A stretch of DNA of 64,000 nucleotides from Mycolicibacterium litorale (GCF_010731695.1 NZ_AP022586.1:2232001-2296000); one strand, 5' to 3'; positions 8,579 to 18,280 are shown, counted from the first letter of the stretch. Program-made: numbers and translations. Notes: generated by a model from the letters alone, not told the origin.

Positions 8579-9415
8579 TCAGGCTGACCTGAATTGATGC
8601 GGCGTGGCCGCTCCCAGCTCGTCGAACGCCTGCGCCCAGCCCTGCATCCGGTCGGTGGCGTTGACCAGTTCCTCGCGGTAGCGCCGGCCGTACATCGGGG
8701 AACTCGACATCGGGCCGCTGTTGGCCGCCGACACGAGTTGTGCGGCCGCGTCGACCATCTCGTGGTACTGGCGCACACCCTGATCCATCTGCGCGGTGAA
8801 CGCCCGCACGGTCGGCGTGAGATGCGCGCGCGACGCGGGCGCCGAGGACATCGCGCGCTCCATCGAAACCACCTCGTTGGCGGTCGCGGCCATCGTGGCG
8901 GCACTCTGCCGCGCCGCCGCGCTGAGCTCACGCAGTTCGTCGGGTGGCAGCATCCGGCCGCGCTCCATGACCCCGAGCAGTGAGAACAGGCCCCGCTCGG
9001 CAGAGACCAGCGCCGCCATCGGCGCCCGAGCGGCGGAGTTCCACGGCGGCAGCCGGCGCGAGCCGCGGGTACGGGCCGGCGGCAGCGGTTCGGCGCGCAG
9101 CCACCGGTAGCGCAGCAGCAGCAGGGTGGCGGGGAACATCGCCCCAGCGGCGATCGCCCCGGTGATGATGAAAACCCAGAACGGCGTACTCCAGGCCGCC
9201 AGCACGGCGGTGACCAGGATCCAGAACACGCTGGTGACGGTGAAGAACAGCCCGAGCCGCAGTGCCCAGCGCCGCTTGCGCAGCAGCTTGGCCCTCGGAT
9301 CGGCGGCGGCCTGCAACCGGTCGGCCACCATGTCGGAGAACTCGGCGGCGGTGTCCACCCCGCGCTGCAGCATCGAACGCCATGCCGCGGGAGCCGGTCT
9401 GCTCTGCGTCTTCAC
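8579..9415 (-). CDS. pspM: PspM, membrane partner of PspA
   Basis: This 278-residue protein has two adjacent membrane helices at about residues 53-75 and 79-101, with cytoplasmic N- and C-terminal parts, and is rich in Ala/Arg outside them. It corresponds to Rv2743c (PspM), the integral membrane protein that binds PspA in the mycobacterial phage-shock response. It follows pspA by 18 bases. In M. tuberculosis a fourth gene, pspN (Rv2742c), comes next; here the next gene is ephG on the other strand, so pspN is absent from this locus. The GTG at 9415 is assumed as start. Confidence 0.85.
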   Translation of the reverse strand: MKTQSRPAPAAWRSMLQRGVDTAAEFSDMVADRLQAAADPRAKLLRKRRWALRLGLFFTVTSVFWILVTAVLAAWSTPFWVFIITGAIAAGAMFPATLLLLRYRWLRAEPLPPARTRGSRRLPPWNSAARAPMAALVSAERGLFSLLGVMERGRMLPPDELRELSAAARQSAATMAATANEVVSMERAMSSAPASRAHLTPTVRAFTAQMDQGVRQYHEMVDAAAQLVSAANSGPMSSSPMYGRRYREELVNATDRMQGWAQAFDELGAATPHQFRSA

Positions 9416-9433
9416 TGCGTCACCTCGCGAAAA

Positions 9434-10252
9434 CTACTGGGACAAGGGATTTTCCGGCGTCGGCTGAGCCGGGTTGGCGGCCGGTGTGGCCGGGTTCGCC
9501 GCGGGGGTGGCGCCGCCGGAGGGCAGCGCGTCGCCCCGCATCGACGCGCGGATCTGTTCCAGGCGCGAATGGCCGGCCATCTGCACGCTGGCCTGCTGCA
9601 CCTCGAGCATGCGGCCCTGGACGGAGTTCTGCGCGAGCTCGGCCTCGCCCATCGCGTTGGCGTAGCGTCGCTCGATCTTCTGGCGCACTTCGTCGAGGCT
9701 CGGCGTGGTACCGGGGGCGGCCAGCTCGCTCATCGAGCGCAGCGACGAGCTGACCTGTTCCTGCATCTTGGCCTGCTCGAGCTGGCTGAGCAGCTTGGTG
9801 CGCTCGGCGATCTTCTGCTGCAGCATCATCGCGTTCTGCTCGACGGCCTTCTTGGCCTGGCCGGCGGCCTGCAGCGCCTGGTCGTGCAGCGTTTTGAGGT
9901 CTTCGACGCTCTGCTCGGCGGTCACCAGCTGGGCGGCGAACGCCTCGGCGGCGTTGTTGTATTCGGTGGCCTTCGCGGTGTCACCGTTGGCCACGGCCTG
10001 GTCGGCCAGCGTCAGCGCCTGGCGAACGTTGACCTGCAGCTTCTCGATGTCGGCGAGTTGGCGGTTCAGCCTCATCTCCAGCTGGCGCTGGTTGCCGATG
10101 ACCTGCGCGGCCTGCTGAGTCAGGGCCTGGTGCTGGCGCTGCGCCTCTTCGATCGCCTGCTGGATCTGCACCTTCGGATCGGCGTACTCGTCGACCTTGG
10201 AGCTGAACAGCGCCATCATGTACTTCCACGCCTTGACGAACGGGTTGGCCAT
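9434..10252 (-). CDS. pspA: PspA/IM30-family phage-shock protein
   Basis: This 272-residue cytoplasmic, largely coiled-coil protein binds stressed membranes and sequesters the ClgR activator. It begins [20 protein letters not shown], an amphipathic helix typical of PspA/IM30, followed by long heptad-rich helices ([20 protein letters not shown]). The C-terminus is a Pro/Ala-rich repeat ([19 protein letters not shown]). The ATG at 10252 is preferred to upstream codons because the family begins here. It lies between clgR and pspM, the canonical mycobacterial order (Rv2744c, the 35-kDa antigen). Confidence 0.93.
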   Translation of the reverse strand: MANPFVKAWKYMMALFSSKVDEYADPKVQIQQAIEEAQRQHQALTQQAAQVIGNQRQLEMRLNRQLADIEKLQVNVRQALTLADQAVANGDTAKATEYNNAAEAFAAQLVTAEQSVEDLKTLHDQALQAAGQAKKAVEQNAMMLQQKIAERTKLLSQLEQAKMQEQVSSSLRSMSELAAPGTTPSLDEVRQKIERRYANAMGEAELAQNSVQGRMLEVQQASVQMAGHSRLEQIRASMRGDALPSGGATPAANPATPAANPAQPTPENPLSQ

Positions 10253-10358
10253 CGGTTCACTCCGCCTTCGGGTCTTGTCGACTGGGTCCTGGTGCCAACT
10301 TATCGGTTCCGCGCACCTCGCCACACCCCGGATTTCCGACGCGTGATCGCGGCGGTGT

Positions 10359-10676
10359 TCAGGCCACGGCCATCGAGACGGCCTGCGGAATCACGACCTT
10401 CGTGCTGACGTCGATGTTCGTCACCGGGGCGGCGGCGAGCTCCTGGTGGGCCAGTTCCTCACCCGCATCGGAGAGCACCTGCGACAGCGGGACGTCGAGC
10501 GCACCGCAGATCGCGCTCAGCAGCTCGCTGGACGCCTCCTTACGGCCGCGTTCCACCTCGGAGAGATAACCCAGGCTCACCCGGGCGGTGTCGGAGACTT
10601 CGCGCAGGGTCCGGCCCTGCGAGGTGCGGGCACGGCGCAGCACGTCGCCGATCACCTCGCGCAGCAATGCCGCCAT
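10359..10676 (-). CDS. clgR: ClgR, Clp gene activator (XRE family)
   Basis: This 105-residue helix-turn-helix protein has the recognition segment [29 protein letters not shown]. ClgR activates clp protease genes and the psp operon and is held inactive by PspA. The C-terminus ends SMAVA; non-polar Ala/Val C-termini are typical of Clp protease substrates, and ClgR is known to be degraded by ClpP. The ATG at 10676 follows a strong AAGGAGGGG ribosome site. A SigE-type promoter lies about 40 bases upstream, so this small operon is probably switched on by envelope stress. Confidence 0.93.
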   Translation of the reverse strand: MAALLREVIGDVLRRARTSQGRTLREVSDTARVSLGYLSEVERGRKEASSELLSAICGALDVPLSQVLSDAGEELAHQELAAAPVTNIDVSTKVVIPQAVSMAVA

Positions 10677-10713
10677 CGTGCCCCTCCTTCGTCGGCTGGT
10701 TTGCTACCTGCAC

Positions 10714-10739
10714 AACGCGGCCGGCGCCGAGCCGGTTCC
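10714..10739 (-). promoter_or_regulatory. SigE-type ECF promoter of clgR-pspA-pspM
   Basis: On the minus strand GGAAC is followed after 18 bases by GTT, matching the mycobacterial SigE consensus (GGAAC-N18-19-GTT). It is about 40 bases upstream of the clgR start, which would give a leader of roughly 30 bases. SigE control of clgR is established in M. tuberculosis. Confidence 0.7.
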
Positions 10740-10760
10740 CGCAATCCGGAGAGTTTCAGA

Positions 10761-11249
10761 TCACTGTTGGCCGACGAGCGCGCGCAGATGGGATATCGCC
10801 TGGTCGACCGCGGTCCGGCGGATGTCCCAGCGCGATCCGTCCAGGTGCAGTTCGACGACTTCGGTGTCGACCGGGCCGGCCAGGCCGAGGAACACCGTGC
10901 CCACCGCATGGCCGCCGTGCGGTTCCGGACCTGCCACCCCGGTCAGCCCCACACCCCAGGTGGCCGCGCAGCGCTGCCGCGCGCCGACCGCCAGTGCCCG
11001 CGCGGTGGGCGCGGCGACGGGCCCGACAGCGTCGAGCACCTGCGGCGCCACTCCGGCCAACGCGATCTTGGTGTCCTCGGTGTAGGTGACCAGGCCGCCG
11101 CGCAGCACCGCGCTGGCGCCGGGGACACCGGCCAGCGTCGCTGCCAGCAGCCCCGCGGTCAGCGATTCGGCGGTCGCCACGCTCTGGTGGCGCACGGTGA
11201 GGTCGGCGACCAGGGCGCGGGCGTCGTCAGTGACCAGCGGGTCGTTCAC
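10761..11249 (-). CDS. CinA C-terminal-domain protein (nicotinamide-nucleotide amidohydrolase family)
   Basis: This 162-residue protein corresponds to the stand-alone CinA C-terminal (PncC) domain. It has the conserved SVATAESLTAGLLAATL, the YTEDTKIALAGV segment, and the GVTG-like GVGLTGVAGPEPHG motif. PncC enzymes deamidate NMN to NaMN for pyridine nucleotide recycling. It lacks the N-terminal molybdopterin-binding-like domain of full CinA. It overlaps the pgsA 3' end by 23 bases and is followed by clgR, so it is probably co-transcribed with pgsA. In M. tuberculosis the two flanking genes are adjacent without it. Confidence 0.82.
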   Translation of the reverse strand: MNDPLVTDDARALVADLTVRHQSVATAESLTAGLLAATLAGVPGASAVLRGGLVTYTEDTKIALAGVAPQVLDAVGPVAAPTARALAVGARQRCAATWGVGLTGVAGPEPHGGHAVGTVFLGLAGPVDTEVVELHLDGSRWDIRRTAVDQAISHLRALVGQQ

Positions 11250-11838
11250 GCGAGTCCCGTATCGCCGACAGCACGTAGTCGAGGCCGGTCAGCAGGGTCA
11301 GCACCACCGCGGCCACCATGATCACCCAGGCCACCACCAGCCACGGGCCGGGCCAGGCCGACAGCGGCAGCACGAACAGCCCGATCGCGACGGCCTGGAC
11401 CAGCGTCTTGAGCTTGCCGCCCCGGCTGGCCGGGATCACGCCGTGGCGCAGCACCGCGAACCGCAGCACCGTCACGCCGAGCTCGCGGGCGAGTATGACC
11501 CCGGTCACCCACCAGGGCAGGTCGCCGAGCACCGACAGGCCGATGAGCGCCGCACCGATGAGCGCCTTGTCGGCGATCGGGTCCGCGAGCGTGCCGAACT
11601 CGGTGACCATGCCGTAGCTGCGCGCGAGCGCACCGTCGAACCGATCGGTGATCACCGCCACCGCGAAGACCACGAAAGCGACCACACGCCAATAGGTTTC
11701 ATGCCCGTCGCCGACGAACAGCGCGGCGAGGAACACCGGTACCAGTACGAAGCGCAGCCCGGTCAGCACATTGGCGATATTCGCCACTCGGGCGCGCGGC
11801 ACCACCGGATCAGTAGGAGACGGGCCCGACACCGACAC
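11227..11838 (-). CDS. pgsA3: CDP-diacylglycerol--glycerol-3-phosphate 3-phosphatidyltransferase
   Basis: This 203-residue integral membrane enzyme makes phosphatidylglycerophosphate from CDP-diacylglycerol and glycerol-3-phosphate. The CDP-alcohol phosphatidyltransferase signature DxxDGxxARx8GxxxDxxxD is complete: it runs from DRFDGALARS through GTLADPIAD, with all catalytic Asp present. It has about five to six hydrophobic segments. It is the positional homologue of Rv2746c. The GTG at 11838 is chosen; the promoter region (11839-11874) is shared with the divergent argA. Confidence 0.92.
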   Translation of the reverse strand: MSVSGPSPTDPVVPRARVANIANVLTGLRFVLVPVFLAALFVGDGHETYWRVVAFVVFAVAVITDRFDGALARSYGMVTEFGTLADPIADKALIGAALIGLSVLGDLPWWVTGVILARELGVTVLRFAVLRHGVIPASRGGKLKTLVQAVAIGLFVLPLSAWPGPWLVVAWVIMVAAVVLTLLTGLDYVLSAIRDSRERPAGH

Positions 11839-11874
11839 AGAATATCGGTTGGCTCAGCCGATACTCTCGCAGCT

Positions 11875-12408
11875 GTGAGCGCAGCGGATGAGAACCCGGT
11901 CGACGCGGTCGCCGAGGAGGTCACGGTGCGCCGTGCGCGCACCTCGGACGTACCCGCGATCAAGGGGCTCGTCGACATCTACGCGGGCAGGATCCTGCTC
12001 GAGAAGAACCTCGTCAACATCTACGAGGCCGTGCAGGAGTTCTGGGTCGCCGAAATCGACGACGAGCTGATCGGCTGCGGCGCGCTGCACGTGCTGTGGG
12101 CCGACCTCGGCGAGGTGCGCACGGTCGCGGTGCATCCGAAGGTCCGTGGCCGCGGCGTCGGGCACCGCATCGTGGCGCGGCTGCTCGACGTGGCCCGCGA
12201 GCTGCGCCTGCAGCGGATCTTCGTGCTCACCTTCGAGGTCGAGTTCTTCGCCCGCCACGGCTTCACCGAGATCGACGGCACCCCGGTCACCGCCGAGGTG
12301 TACGAGGAGATGTGCCGCTCGTACGACACCGGTGTCGCGGAGTTCCTCGACCTGTCCTACGTCAAGCCGAACATCCTGGGCAACACCCGGATGCTGCTCA
12401 CCCTCTAG
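11875..12408 (+). CDS. argA: N-acetylglutamate synthase (single-domain GNAT type)
   Basis: This 177-residue GNAT acetyltransferase catalyses the first step of arginine synthesis, acetyl-CoA plus glutamate. It contains the acetyl-CoA-binding signature VRGRGVGHRIVARLL and the characteristic C-terminal segment EFLDLSYVKPNILGNTRML seen in mycobacterial ArgA (Rv2747). The GTG at 11875 is chosen because homology starts about 20 residues later and upstream in-frame sequence is antisense to pgsA. It is flanked by divergent pgsA3 and convergent ftsK, as in M. tuberculosis. Confidence 0.9.
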   Translation: MSAADENPVDAVAEEVTVRRARTSDVPAIKGLVDIYAGRILLEKNLVNIYEAVQEFWVAEIDDELIGCGALHVLWADLGEVRTVAVHPKVRGRGVGHRIVARLLDVARELRLQRIFVLTFEVEFFARHGFTEIDGTPVTAEVYEEMCRSYDTGVAEFLDLSYVKPNILGNTRMLLTL

Positions 12409-12415
12409 CGATTCG

Positions 12416-14992
12416 TCACTCGGCGTCTGCGCCGTTGGCGTCGCTGCCGCCGCGGATCAGGGCCAGCGTGCCGGCGAGCTCGTCGGGTTTGACCAGCACC
12501 TCGCGCGCCTTGGAACCCTCCGACGGCCCGACGATGCCGCGGGTCTCCATGAGGTCCATCAGCCGGCCCGCCTTGGCGAAGCCCACCCGCAGCTTGCGCT
12601 GCAGCATCGAGGTCGACCCGAACTGGCTGGACACCACGAGCTCGACGGCCTGCAGGAAGACGTCCATGTCGTCGCCGATGTCCGGGTCGACGTCCTTGCG
12701 CTCGCCGGCCTTGGCCGCGGTGACGCCCTCGACGAACTCCGGCTCGGCCTGGTCCTTGGTCGCGGTGACGACGGCCTGGATCTCCTCGTCGGTGATGAAC
12801 GCACCCTGCAGCCGGATGGGTTTGCCCGCGCCCATCGGGAGGAACAGCCCGTCGCCCATACCGATCAGCTTCTCCGCGCCGGGCTGGTCGAGGATGACGC
12901 GGCTGTCCGTCAGCGACGAGGTGGCGAACGCCAGCCGCGACGGCACGTTGGTCTTGATCAGACCGGTGACGACGTCCACCGACGGCCGCTGCGTGGCCAG
13001 CACCAGGTGGATACCCGCGGCGCGGGCCTTCTGGGTGATGCGCACGATCGCATCCTCGACGTCGCGCGGGGCGGTCATCATCAGGTCGGCGAGCTCGTCG
13101 ACGATCGCGAGGATGTAGGGGTAGGGCTTGTAGACCCGCTCACTGCCCAGCGGCGCGGTGATCTCGCCGGACCGCACCTTCTCGTTGAACACGTCGATGT
13201 GCCGCACCCGCGAGGCCTGCATGTCCTGGTAGCGCTGCTCCATCTCCTCGACCAGCCAGGCCAGCGCCGCGGCGGCCTTCTTCGGTTCGGTGATGATCGG
13301 CGTGATCAGGTGCGGGATGCCCTCGTACGGGGTGAGCTCGACCATCTTCGGGTCGATCAGGATCATCCTGACCTCGTCGGGGGTGGCGCGCGCGAGCAGC
13401 GACACCAGCATCGAGTTGACGAAGCTGGACTTACCCGAACCGGTCGACCCGGCGACCAGCAGGTGGGGCATCTTGGCGAGGTTGGCCGAGATGAAGTCGC
13501 CCTCGATGTCCTTGCCGAGCCCGATCACCAGCGGGTGGTGGTCGCGCCGGGTGGACGGTGCGGTGAGCACGTCGGCGAGGCGCACCATCTCGCGATCGGT
13601 GTTGGGCACCTCGATACCGACGGCCGACTTGCCCGGGATCGGCGCGAGCATCCGCACACTCTCGGTGGCCACGGCGTAGGCGATGTTGCGCTGCAGCGCG
13701 GTGATCTTCTCGACCTTCACGCCGGGGCCGAGTTCGACCTCGTAGCGGGTAACGGTCGGTCCGCGGGTGCAGCCGGTGACCGCGGCGTCGACCTTGAACT
13801 GCTGCAGCACCGAGGTGATGGCTTCTTCCATCTTCTCGTTGGCGGCGCTGCGCAGCTTCGGCGGATCGCCGGCGATCAGCAGGTCCAGCGACGGCAGGGC
13901 GTAGGGGCCTTCGACGACCCGGTCGAGCGACAGGGTGTCCTGGTCGTCGGCGGGCTTCTCCGGGGCCGGCTTCTTGCGCTTGGGTTTCGGCGCCGGTGCG
14001 GGCGGCAGCGCGGCGAGCTCGGGCAGTGTGGGCGGGTCGCTCTCGGGCGGATCGAGCGGATAGTTGTCCATCGGCGAACCGGACGGCCAGAGCTGCTCGT
14101 CGCGTGAGATCGCCGGGTCGTCGTAGTAGCCGTCCGAGAAGTCGTCGGCCGCACCGATTTCCGGTTCGTCGTCGTAGCCGCCGTCTTCGTCGCGGTAGTC
14201 GCCGTCTTCGTCGCGGTAGTCGTCGTACTCGTCGTAGTCGTCGTAGTCGTCGTCGTAGCCGCGGGTGGAGAACATCGCCCGCACGGTCTCGGGCACTTCG
14301 CGGATCGTCGTCCCGGTGACCAGCAGCAGGCCGAACAGGACCCCGATGAACAGCAGCGGTGCGGCGATCCATGCGGTGAGCCCGTCGGCGAGCGGACCGC
14401 CGATCGCGAAGCCGATGAATCCGGCGGCCTGCTGCCGCTCCCCCGGCACGTGCGGCGACCCCGACCACAGGTGCCACAGCCCGAGCGCCGGGAGCGTGAT
14501 CATCGCCGAACCGAGGATCAGCCGCGGACGCGCCTCGGGGTCGGGTTCACTGCGCATGAGCACGACGGCCACGGCCGCGAGCACGAGCGGGACGAGCACC
14601 ACCGCGTCGCCGACGAGCGAGCGCAGCACCATGTCGATCCACTCGCCCACCGGGCGGGCGGCGTCGAACCACGACCCGGCGGCCACGACGACGGCGACCC
14701 CCAGCAGTGCCAGGGCGATGCCGTCGCGACGGTGCCCGGGCTCGATCTCGCGGGCGCGGCCGACGGAGCGCGCCGTGGATCCGGCGCCCTTGGCCAGCAT
14801 CAGCCACCCGGCGCGGGCTCCGCGCCCCACGGCGGCGCCGGCGGCCCCGACCGGTGACGGATGCCGGCGCGGCGCGGGCTTGCGCCGGGGCGCGGACGAC
14901 TTCGCGGGCCGACTCGGCCGGGCCCCGCTCCGCGTTCCGCCCTTTGACCTGCTCGTACGGGCGCCGGAGCGGGTGACGGTCTTACCAGCCAT
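12416..14992 (-). CDS. ftsK: DNA translocase FtsK
   Basis: This 858-residue division-associated DNA pump segregates chromosome termini at the septum. It has an Arg/Ser/Pro-rich N-tail of about 80 residues, then about four membrane helices, then an unusual Asp/Tyr-rich linker ([15 protein letters not shown] and repeats, around residues 240-280). The motor follows: Walker [12 protein letters not shown], Walker [12 protein letters not shown], and the RecA-like ATPase. A C-terminal gamma winged helix ([20 protein letters not shown]) reads the KOPS polarity signals. Length fits mycobacterial FtsK. It converges with argA. Confidence 0.95.
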   Translation of the reverse strand: MAGKTVTRSGARTSRSKGGTRSGARPSRPAKSSAPRRKPAPRRHPSPVGAAGAAVGRGARAGWLMLAKGAGSTARSVGRAREIEPGHRRDGIALALLGVAVVVAAGSWFDAARPVGEWIDMVLRSLVGDAVVLVPLVLAAVAVVLMRSEPDPEARPRLILGSAMITLPALGLWHLWSGSPHVPGERQQAAGFIGFAIGGPLADGLTAWIAAPLLFIGVLFGLLLVTGTTIREVPETVRAMFSTRGYDDDYDDYDEYDDYRDEDGDYRDEDGGYDDEPEIGAADDFSDGYYDDPAISRDEQLWPSGSPMDNYPLDPPESDPPTLPELAALPPAPAPKPKRKKPAPEKPADDQDTLSLDRVVEGPYALPSLDLLIAGDPPKLRSAANEKMEEAITSVLQQFKVDAAVTGCTRGPTVTRYEVELGPGVKVEKITALQRNIAYAVATESVRMLAPIPGKSAVGIEVPNTDREMVRLADVLTAPSTRRDHHPLVIGLGKDIEGDFISANLAKMPHLLVAGSTGSGKSSFVNSMLVSLLARATPDEVRMILIDPKMVELTPYEGIPHLITPIITEPKKAAAALAWLVEEMEQRYQDMQASRVRHIDVFNEKVRSGEITAPLGSERVYKPYPYILAIVDELADLMMTAPRDVEDAIVRITQKARAAGIHLVLATQRPSVDVVTGLIKTNVPSRLAFATSSLTDSRVILDQPGAEKLIGMGDGLFLPMGAGKPIRLQGAFITDEEIQAVVTATKDQAEPEFVEGVTAAKAGERKDVDPDIGDDMDVFLQAVELVVSSQFGSTSMLQRKLRVGFAKAGRLMDLMETRGIVGPSEGSKAREVLVKPDELAGTLALIRGGSDANGADAE

Positions 14993-15139
14993 GGGGTTCA
15001 GCCTAGTCGCTCAAGTCCCAGATGCACCACGAGCCACACTGGTCACAACTTGGTTTCGGCTGCATCTCAGCCGCGTCGCCATGAGTAGGCTGGACACCTG
15101 TCCGGTCTGGCCCGTTACTCATCGAGGAGTCCCCCGCCC

Positions 15140-15454
15140 ATGCCCGTCGTCGTCGTCGCCACCATGACCGCCAAGCCCGAATCCGTCGACACCGTGCGGG
15201 AGGCCTGCAAGAAGGCCATCGAGACGGTGCACTCCGAGCCGGGCTGCGACCTCTACTCACTGCACGAAGCCAATGGCACGTTCGTGTTCGTCGAGCAGTG
15301 GGCCGACGAGGATGCGCTCAAGGCCCACGGCACCGCACCGGGCATCACCACGCTGTTCGCCGAGGTCGGCGAACACCTCGACGGCGCCCCCGACATCAAG
15401 ATGCTCGCGCCGGTTCCCGCCGGCGATCCGGCCAAGGGTCAACTGCGGCCCTGA
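15140..15454 (+). CDS. Antibiotic biosynthesis monooxygenase-type (ABM) protein, Rv2749-like
   Basis: This 104-residue protein has the dimeric ferredoxin-like ABM fold, recognised by [19 protein letters not shown], the [22 protein letters not shown] core and the [13 protein letters not shown] helix. Family members are small cofactor-free monooxygenases or quinol-modifying enzymes. It is followed 14 bases later by a mycofactocin-type dehydrogenase, the same pair as Rv2749-Rv2750, and the two are probably co-transcribed. The substrate is unknown. Confidence 0.82.
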   Translation: MPVVVVATMTAKPESVDTVREACKKAIETVHSEPGCDLYSLHEANGTFVFVEQWADEDALKAHGTAPGITTLFAEVGEHLDGAPDIKMLAPVPAGDPAKGQLRP

Positions 15455-15468
15455 CCAGGAGGACAGCC

Positions 15469-16287
15469 ATGCGTCCACTCGAGGGCAAGGTCGCGTTCAT
15501 CACCGGCGCGGCGCGCGGCCAGGGTCGCGCCCATGCCGTCCGGCTCGCCACCGACGGCGCCGACATCATCGTCGTCGACGTCTGCGACGACATCGCATCG
15601 GTGCCGTACCCGCTGGCCACTCCCGACGATCTGGCCGCGACGGTCAAGCTGGTCGAGGAGACCGGCGCGCGGATCGTGGCGTCGCAGGCCGACGTCCGTG
15701 ACCGCGCCGCGTTGAAGTCCGCGCTGATCGACGGCGTGCAGCAGCTCGGCGGACGCCTCGACGTCGTCGTCGCCAACGCCGGCATCGCCCCGATGGCCGG
15801 TGCGGACGCGTGGCAGGACGTCATCGACGTCAACCTCACCGGCGTCTTCCACACCGTCGACGTCGCCATGCGGCCGATGATCAAAGCGGGCAATGGCGGA
15901 TCGATCGTGCTGACCAGTTCGGTGGCCGGCCTCGTCGGCCTGGCCTCGCCGATGGCCGGTTCGATCGGCTACGCCGCCGCCAAGCACGGCATCGTCGGCA
16001 TCATGCGGGTGTACGCCAATATCCTTGCAACACACAGCATCCGCGTGAACTCGGTGCATCCCGCCGGGGTGAACACCCCGATGATCGACAACGACTTCAC
16101 CCGCAGCTGGCTCGAGGGGCTGGCCCAGGAGAACGAGGGCGGACCCGATATGAGCAACGCGCTACCGGTCCAGGCGCTGGAACCCGAGGACATCGCCGCC
16201 GCGGTCGCCTTCCTGGCATCCGACGAGGCGCGCTACATCACCGGCATCACGCTGCCGGTGGACGCCGGATACGTCAACAAGCGCTGA
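15469..16287 (+). CDS. Mycofactocin-coupled SDR-family oxidoreductase
   Basis: This 272-residue short-chain dehydrogenase has the TGAARGQG cofactor motif, NAG in [10 protein letters not shown], the active-site Ser (VLTSSVAG) and YAAAKHG catalytic Tyr-Lys. The long insertion after the second strand ([18 protein letters not shown]) is the hallmark of the TIGR03971 mycofactocin-dependent SDRs, which hold NAD tightly and pass electrons to mycofactocin. The ATG at 15469 has an AGGAGGA ribosome site (15457-15463). It is paired with the upstream ABM gene; the substrate alcohol is unknown. Confidence 0.88.
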   Translation: MRPLEGKVAFITGAARGQGRAHAVRLATDGADIIVVDVCDDIASVPYPLATPDDLAATVKLVEETGARIVASQADVRDRAALKSALIDGVQQLGGRLDVVVANAGIAPMAGADAWQDVIDVNLTGVFHTVDVAMRPMIKAGNGGSIVLTSSVAGLVGLASPMAGSIGYAAAKHGIVGIMRVYANILATHSIRVNSVHPAGVNTPMIDNDFTRSWLEGLAQENEGGPDMSNALPVQALEPEDIAAAVAFLASDEARYITGITLPVDAGYVNKR

Positions 16288-16292
16288 CCGCC

Positions 16293-16454
16293 TCAGAGGT
16301 GATCCATCAGTCGTGACATCGAGGAGCTCTCGAGGTACACGCACCGCGACGGGTAGAAGTGCGACCGGTCGTCGGGCAGGGTGCGCGAACGTCGACGGGC
16401 GACCGTCCAGGTCGTCGCCAGCTGCCAGGGATGGGTGAGTGGATGGATGTGCAT
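16293..16454 (-). CDS. Putative small protein, 53 residues
   Basis: I do not recognise this short frame. It begins MHIHPLTHPWQLATTW at an ATG preceded by an excellent GAGGAGGA ribosome site about 6 bases upstream, runs 53 codons and ends RLMDHL. It is rich in Arg, His and Ser, with aromatic residues (YPSRCVYLESS). It fills the gap between the dehydrogenase stop and rnj on the rnj strand, so it could be translated from rnj read-through. The remaining 145 bases up to rnj show no other feature. Evidence is only the ribosome site and the intact frame. Confidence 0.45.
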   Translation of the reverse strand: MHIHPLTHPWQLATTWTVARRRSRTLPDDRSHFYPSRCVYLESSSMSRLMDHL

Positions 16455-16599
16455 GATGGTCCTCCTCGCTCAGCGCCGCCACCACGAGCGGGTTGTCGAC
16501 GCTGTCGTCTCACCCAAGCACCGCACAGGCGGCCGCACCTCGTCCGAACGGGTGAAATCCGCTCGGCGGACGTCGGTCTCAGAGGTCAGATCCCGAGGG

Positions 16600-18276
16600 T
16601 CAGATCTCGATGACGGTCGGGACGATCATCGGCTGGCGCCGGTAGGTCTCCCCGACCCATTTGCCGACGGTCCGCCGGACCGCCTGGGCGATGCGGGCGG
16701 GGTCGGTGACCGAGTCGGTGGTGAGCCGCTCGAGCTCCTCCTCGACCTTGCGCGCGGCCGGTTCGAGCGCTTTGGGGTCCTCGGAGAACCCGCGCGACAT
16801 CAGGTGCGCCGGACCGGCCGGCCGGCCGGTCCCCCGGCGCACGACGACGGTGACCGCGACGAAACCCGATGAGAGAACGAGACGCTCACCCAGCGTGGTC
16901 TCCCCGACGTCGCCGGTGATGAGCCCGTCGACGAACATCTTGCCGACCCCGACGGCACCGGCGATGCTCGCCTTCCCGGCCACCAGGTCGACGCTGACAC
17001 CGTTCTCCGCCAGCATGATCGACTCCGGCGGAACCCCGGTGCGGGCCGCGAGCGCGGCGTTGGCGCGCAGGTGGCGCCACGTGCCGTGCACCGGCATCAC
17101 GTTGCGCGGTTTGACGCCGTTGTAGAGGAACAGCAGCTCACCGGCGTAGGCGTGTCCCGAAACGTGAACGCGGGCATGGGCATTGGTCACCACGCGGGCG
17201 CCGATCTTGGACAGCGAGTCGATGACGCCGTAGACGGCCTCCTCGTTGCCGGGGATCAGCGACGACGACAGGATGATCAGGTCACCGGCGGTCAGCGTGA
17301 TGCTGCGGTGCTCGCCGCGCGACATCCGCGACAGTGCCGACATCGGTTCGCCCTGCGTCCCGGTCGTGATCAGCACGACCTTCTCGGCCGGCATCATCTC
17401 GGCGGCCCCGATGTCGAGCAGATCGCTGTCGGCGACGTTGAGATAGCCCAGTTCGCGGGCGATTCCCATGTTGCGCACCATCGACCGGCCCACGAAGGAC
17501 ACCCGCCGGCCCAGCGCCACGGCGGCGTCGATGATCTGCTGGACGCGGTCGACGTTGGAGGCGAAACACGCGACGATCACCCGGCCGTCGGCGCCGCGGA
17601 TCAACCGATGCAGCGTCGGGCCGATCTCGCTTTCGGACGGTCCGACGCCGGGGCGGTCGGCGTTGGTGGAATCGCACAGGAACAGGTCGACCCCCGCGTC
17701 GCCGAGGCGCGACATCCCCGGCAGGTCGGTGGGCCGCCCATCGAGCGGCAGCTGGTCGAGTTTGATGTCGCCGGTGTGCAGGACGGTGCCCGCGCCGGTG
17801 TGCAAGGCCACCGCCAGACAGCCGGGCACCGAGTGGTTGACCGCGAAGTACTGGCATTCGAAGACGCCGTGTGTGCTGCGCTGCCCCTCGGCGACCTCGA
17901 CGAAGCGTGGTTTGAGGCGGTGTTCGCGGCATTTCTCGCGCACCAGCGCGAGGGTGAACTGCGATCCGACGACGGGAATGTCGGGCCGCAGTTTGAGCAG
18001 GAACGGCACCGCCCCGATGTGGTCCTCGTGGGCGTGGGTGAGCACCAGCGCCTCGACGTCGTCGAGACGGTCCTCGACGTGGCGCAGGTCGGGCAGGATC
18101 AGGTCGACACCCGGCTCGTCGTGGCCGGGGAACAACACCCCGCAGTCGATGATGAGCAGCCGGCCGAGGTGTTCGAAGACGGTCATGTTGCGACCGATCT
18201 CGCTGATGCCGCCCAGCGCGGTCACGCGGAGTCCGCCGACCGCGAGCGGGCCGGGCGGGACGAGGCCGTTCGTCAC
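16600..18276 (-). CDS. rnj: Ribonuclease J
   Basis: This 558-residue metallo-beta-lactamase/beta-CASP nuclease has 5' exonuclease and endonuclease activities in rRNA and mRNA processing. The zinc motif HAHEDH is at residues 81-86, followed by further ligands in AVNHSVPGCLAV and HTGDIKLDQ, the beta-CASP segment, and the late motif HVSGHAYAGE. It matches Rv2752c in length and position. The GTG start at 18276 follows dapA by 4 bases, so dapA and rnj are co-transcribed as in M. tuberculosis. Confidence 0.95.
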   Translation of the reverse strand: MTNGLVPPGPLAVGGLRVTALGGISEIGRNMTVFEHLGRLLIIDCGVLFPGHDEPGVDLILPDLRHVEDRLDDVEALVLTHAHEDHIGAVPFLLKLRPDIPVVGSQFTLALVREKCREHRLKPRFVEVAEGQRSTHGVFECQYFAVNHSVPGCLAVALHTGAGTVLHTGDIKLDQLPLDGRPTDLPGMSRLGDAGVDLFLCDSTNADRPGVGPSESEIGPTLHRLIRGADGRVIVACFASNVDRVQQIIDAAVALGRRVSFVGRSMVRNMGIARELGYLNVADSDLLDIGAAEMMPAEKVVLITTGTQGEPMSALSRMSRGEHRSITLTAGDLIILSSSLIPGNEEAVYGVIDSLSKIGARVVTNAHARVHVSGHAYAGELLFLYNGVKPRNVMPVHGTWRHLRANAALAARTGVPPESIMLAENGVSVDLVAGKASIAGAVGVGKMFVDGLITGDVGETTLGERLVLSSGFVAVTVVVRRGTGRPAGPAHLMSRGFSEDPKALEPAARKVEEELERLTTDSVTDPARIAQAVRRTVGKWVGETYRRQPMIVPTVIEI

Positions 18277-18280
18277 GGCC

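Noticed and set aside
12146..14107. A 653-codon open frame on the plus strand over argA and ftsK
   Set aside because: It overlaps two well-supported genes, reads their complement or another frame, and has no domain.
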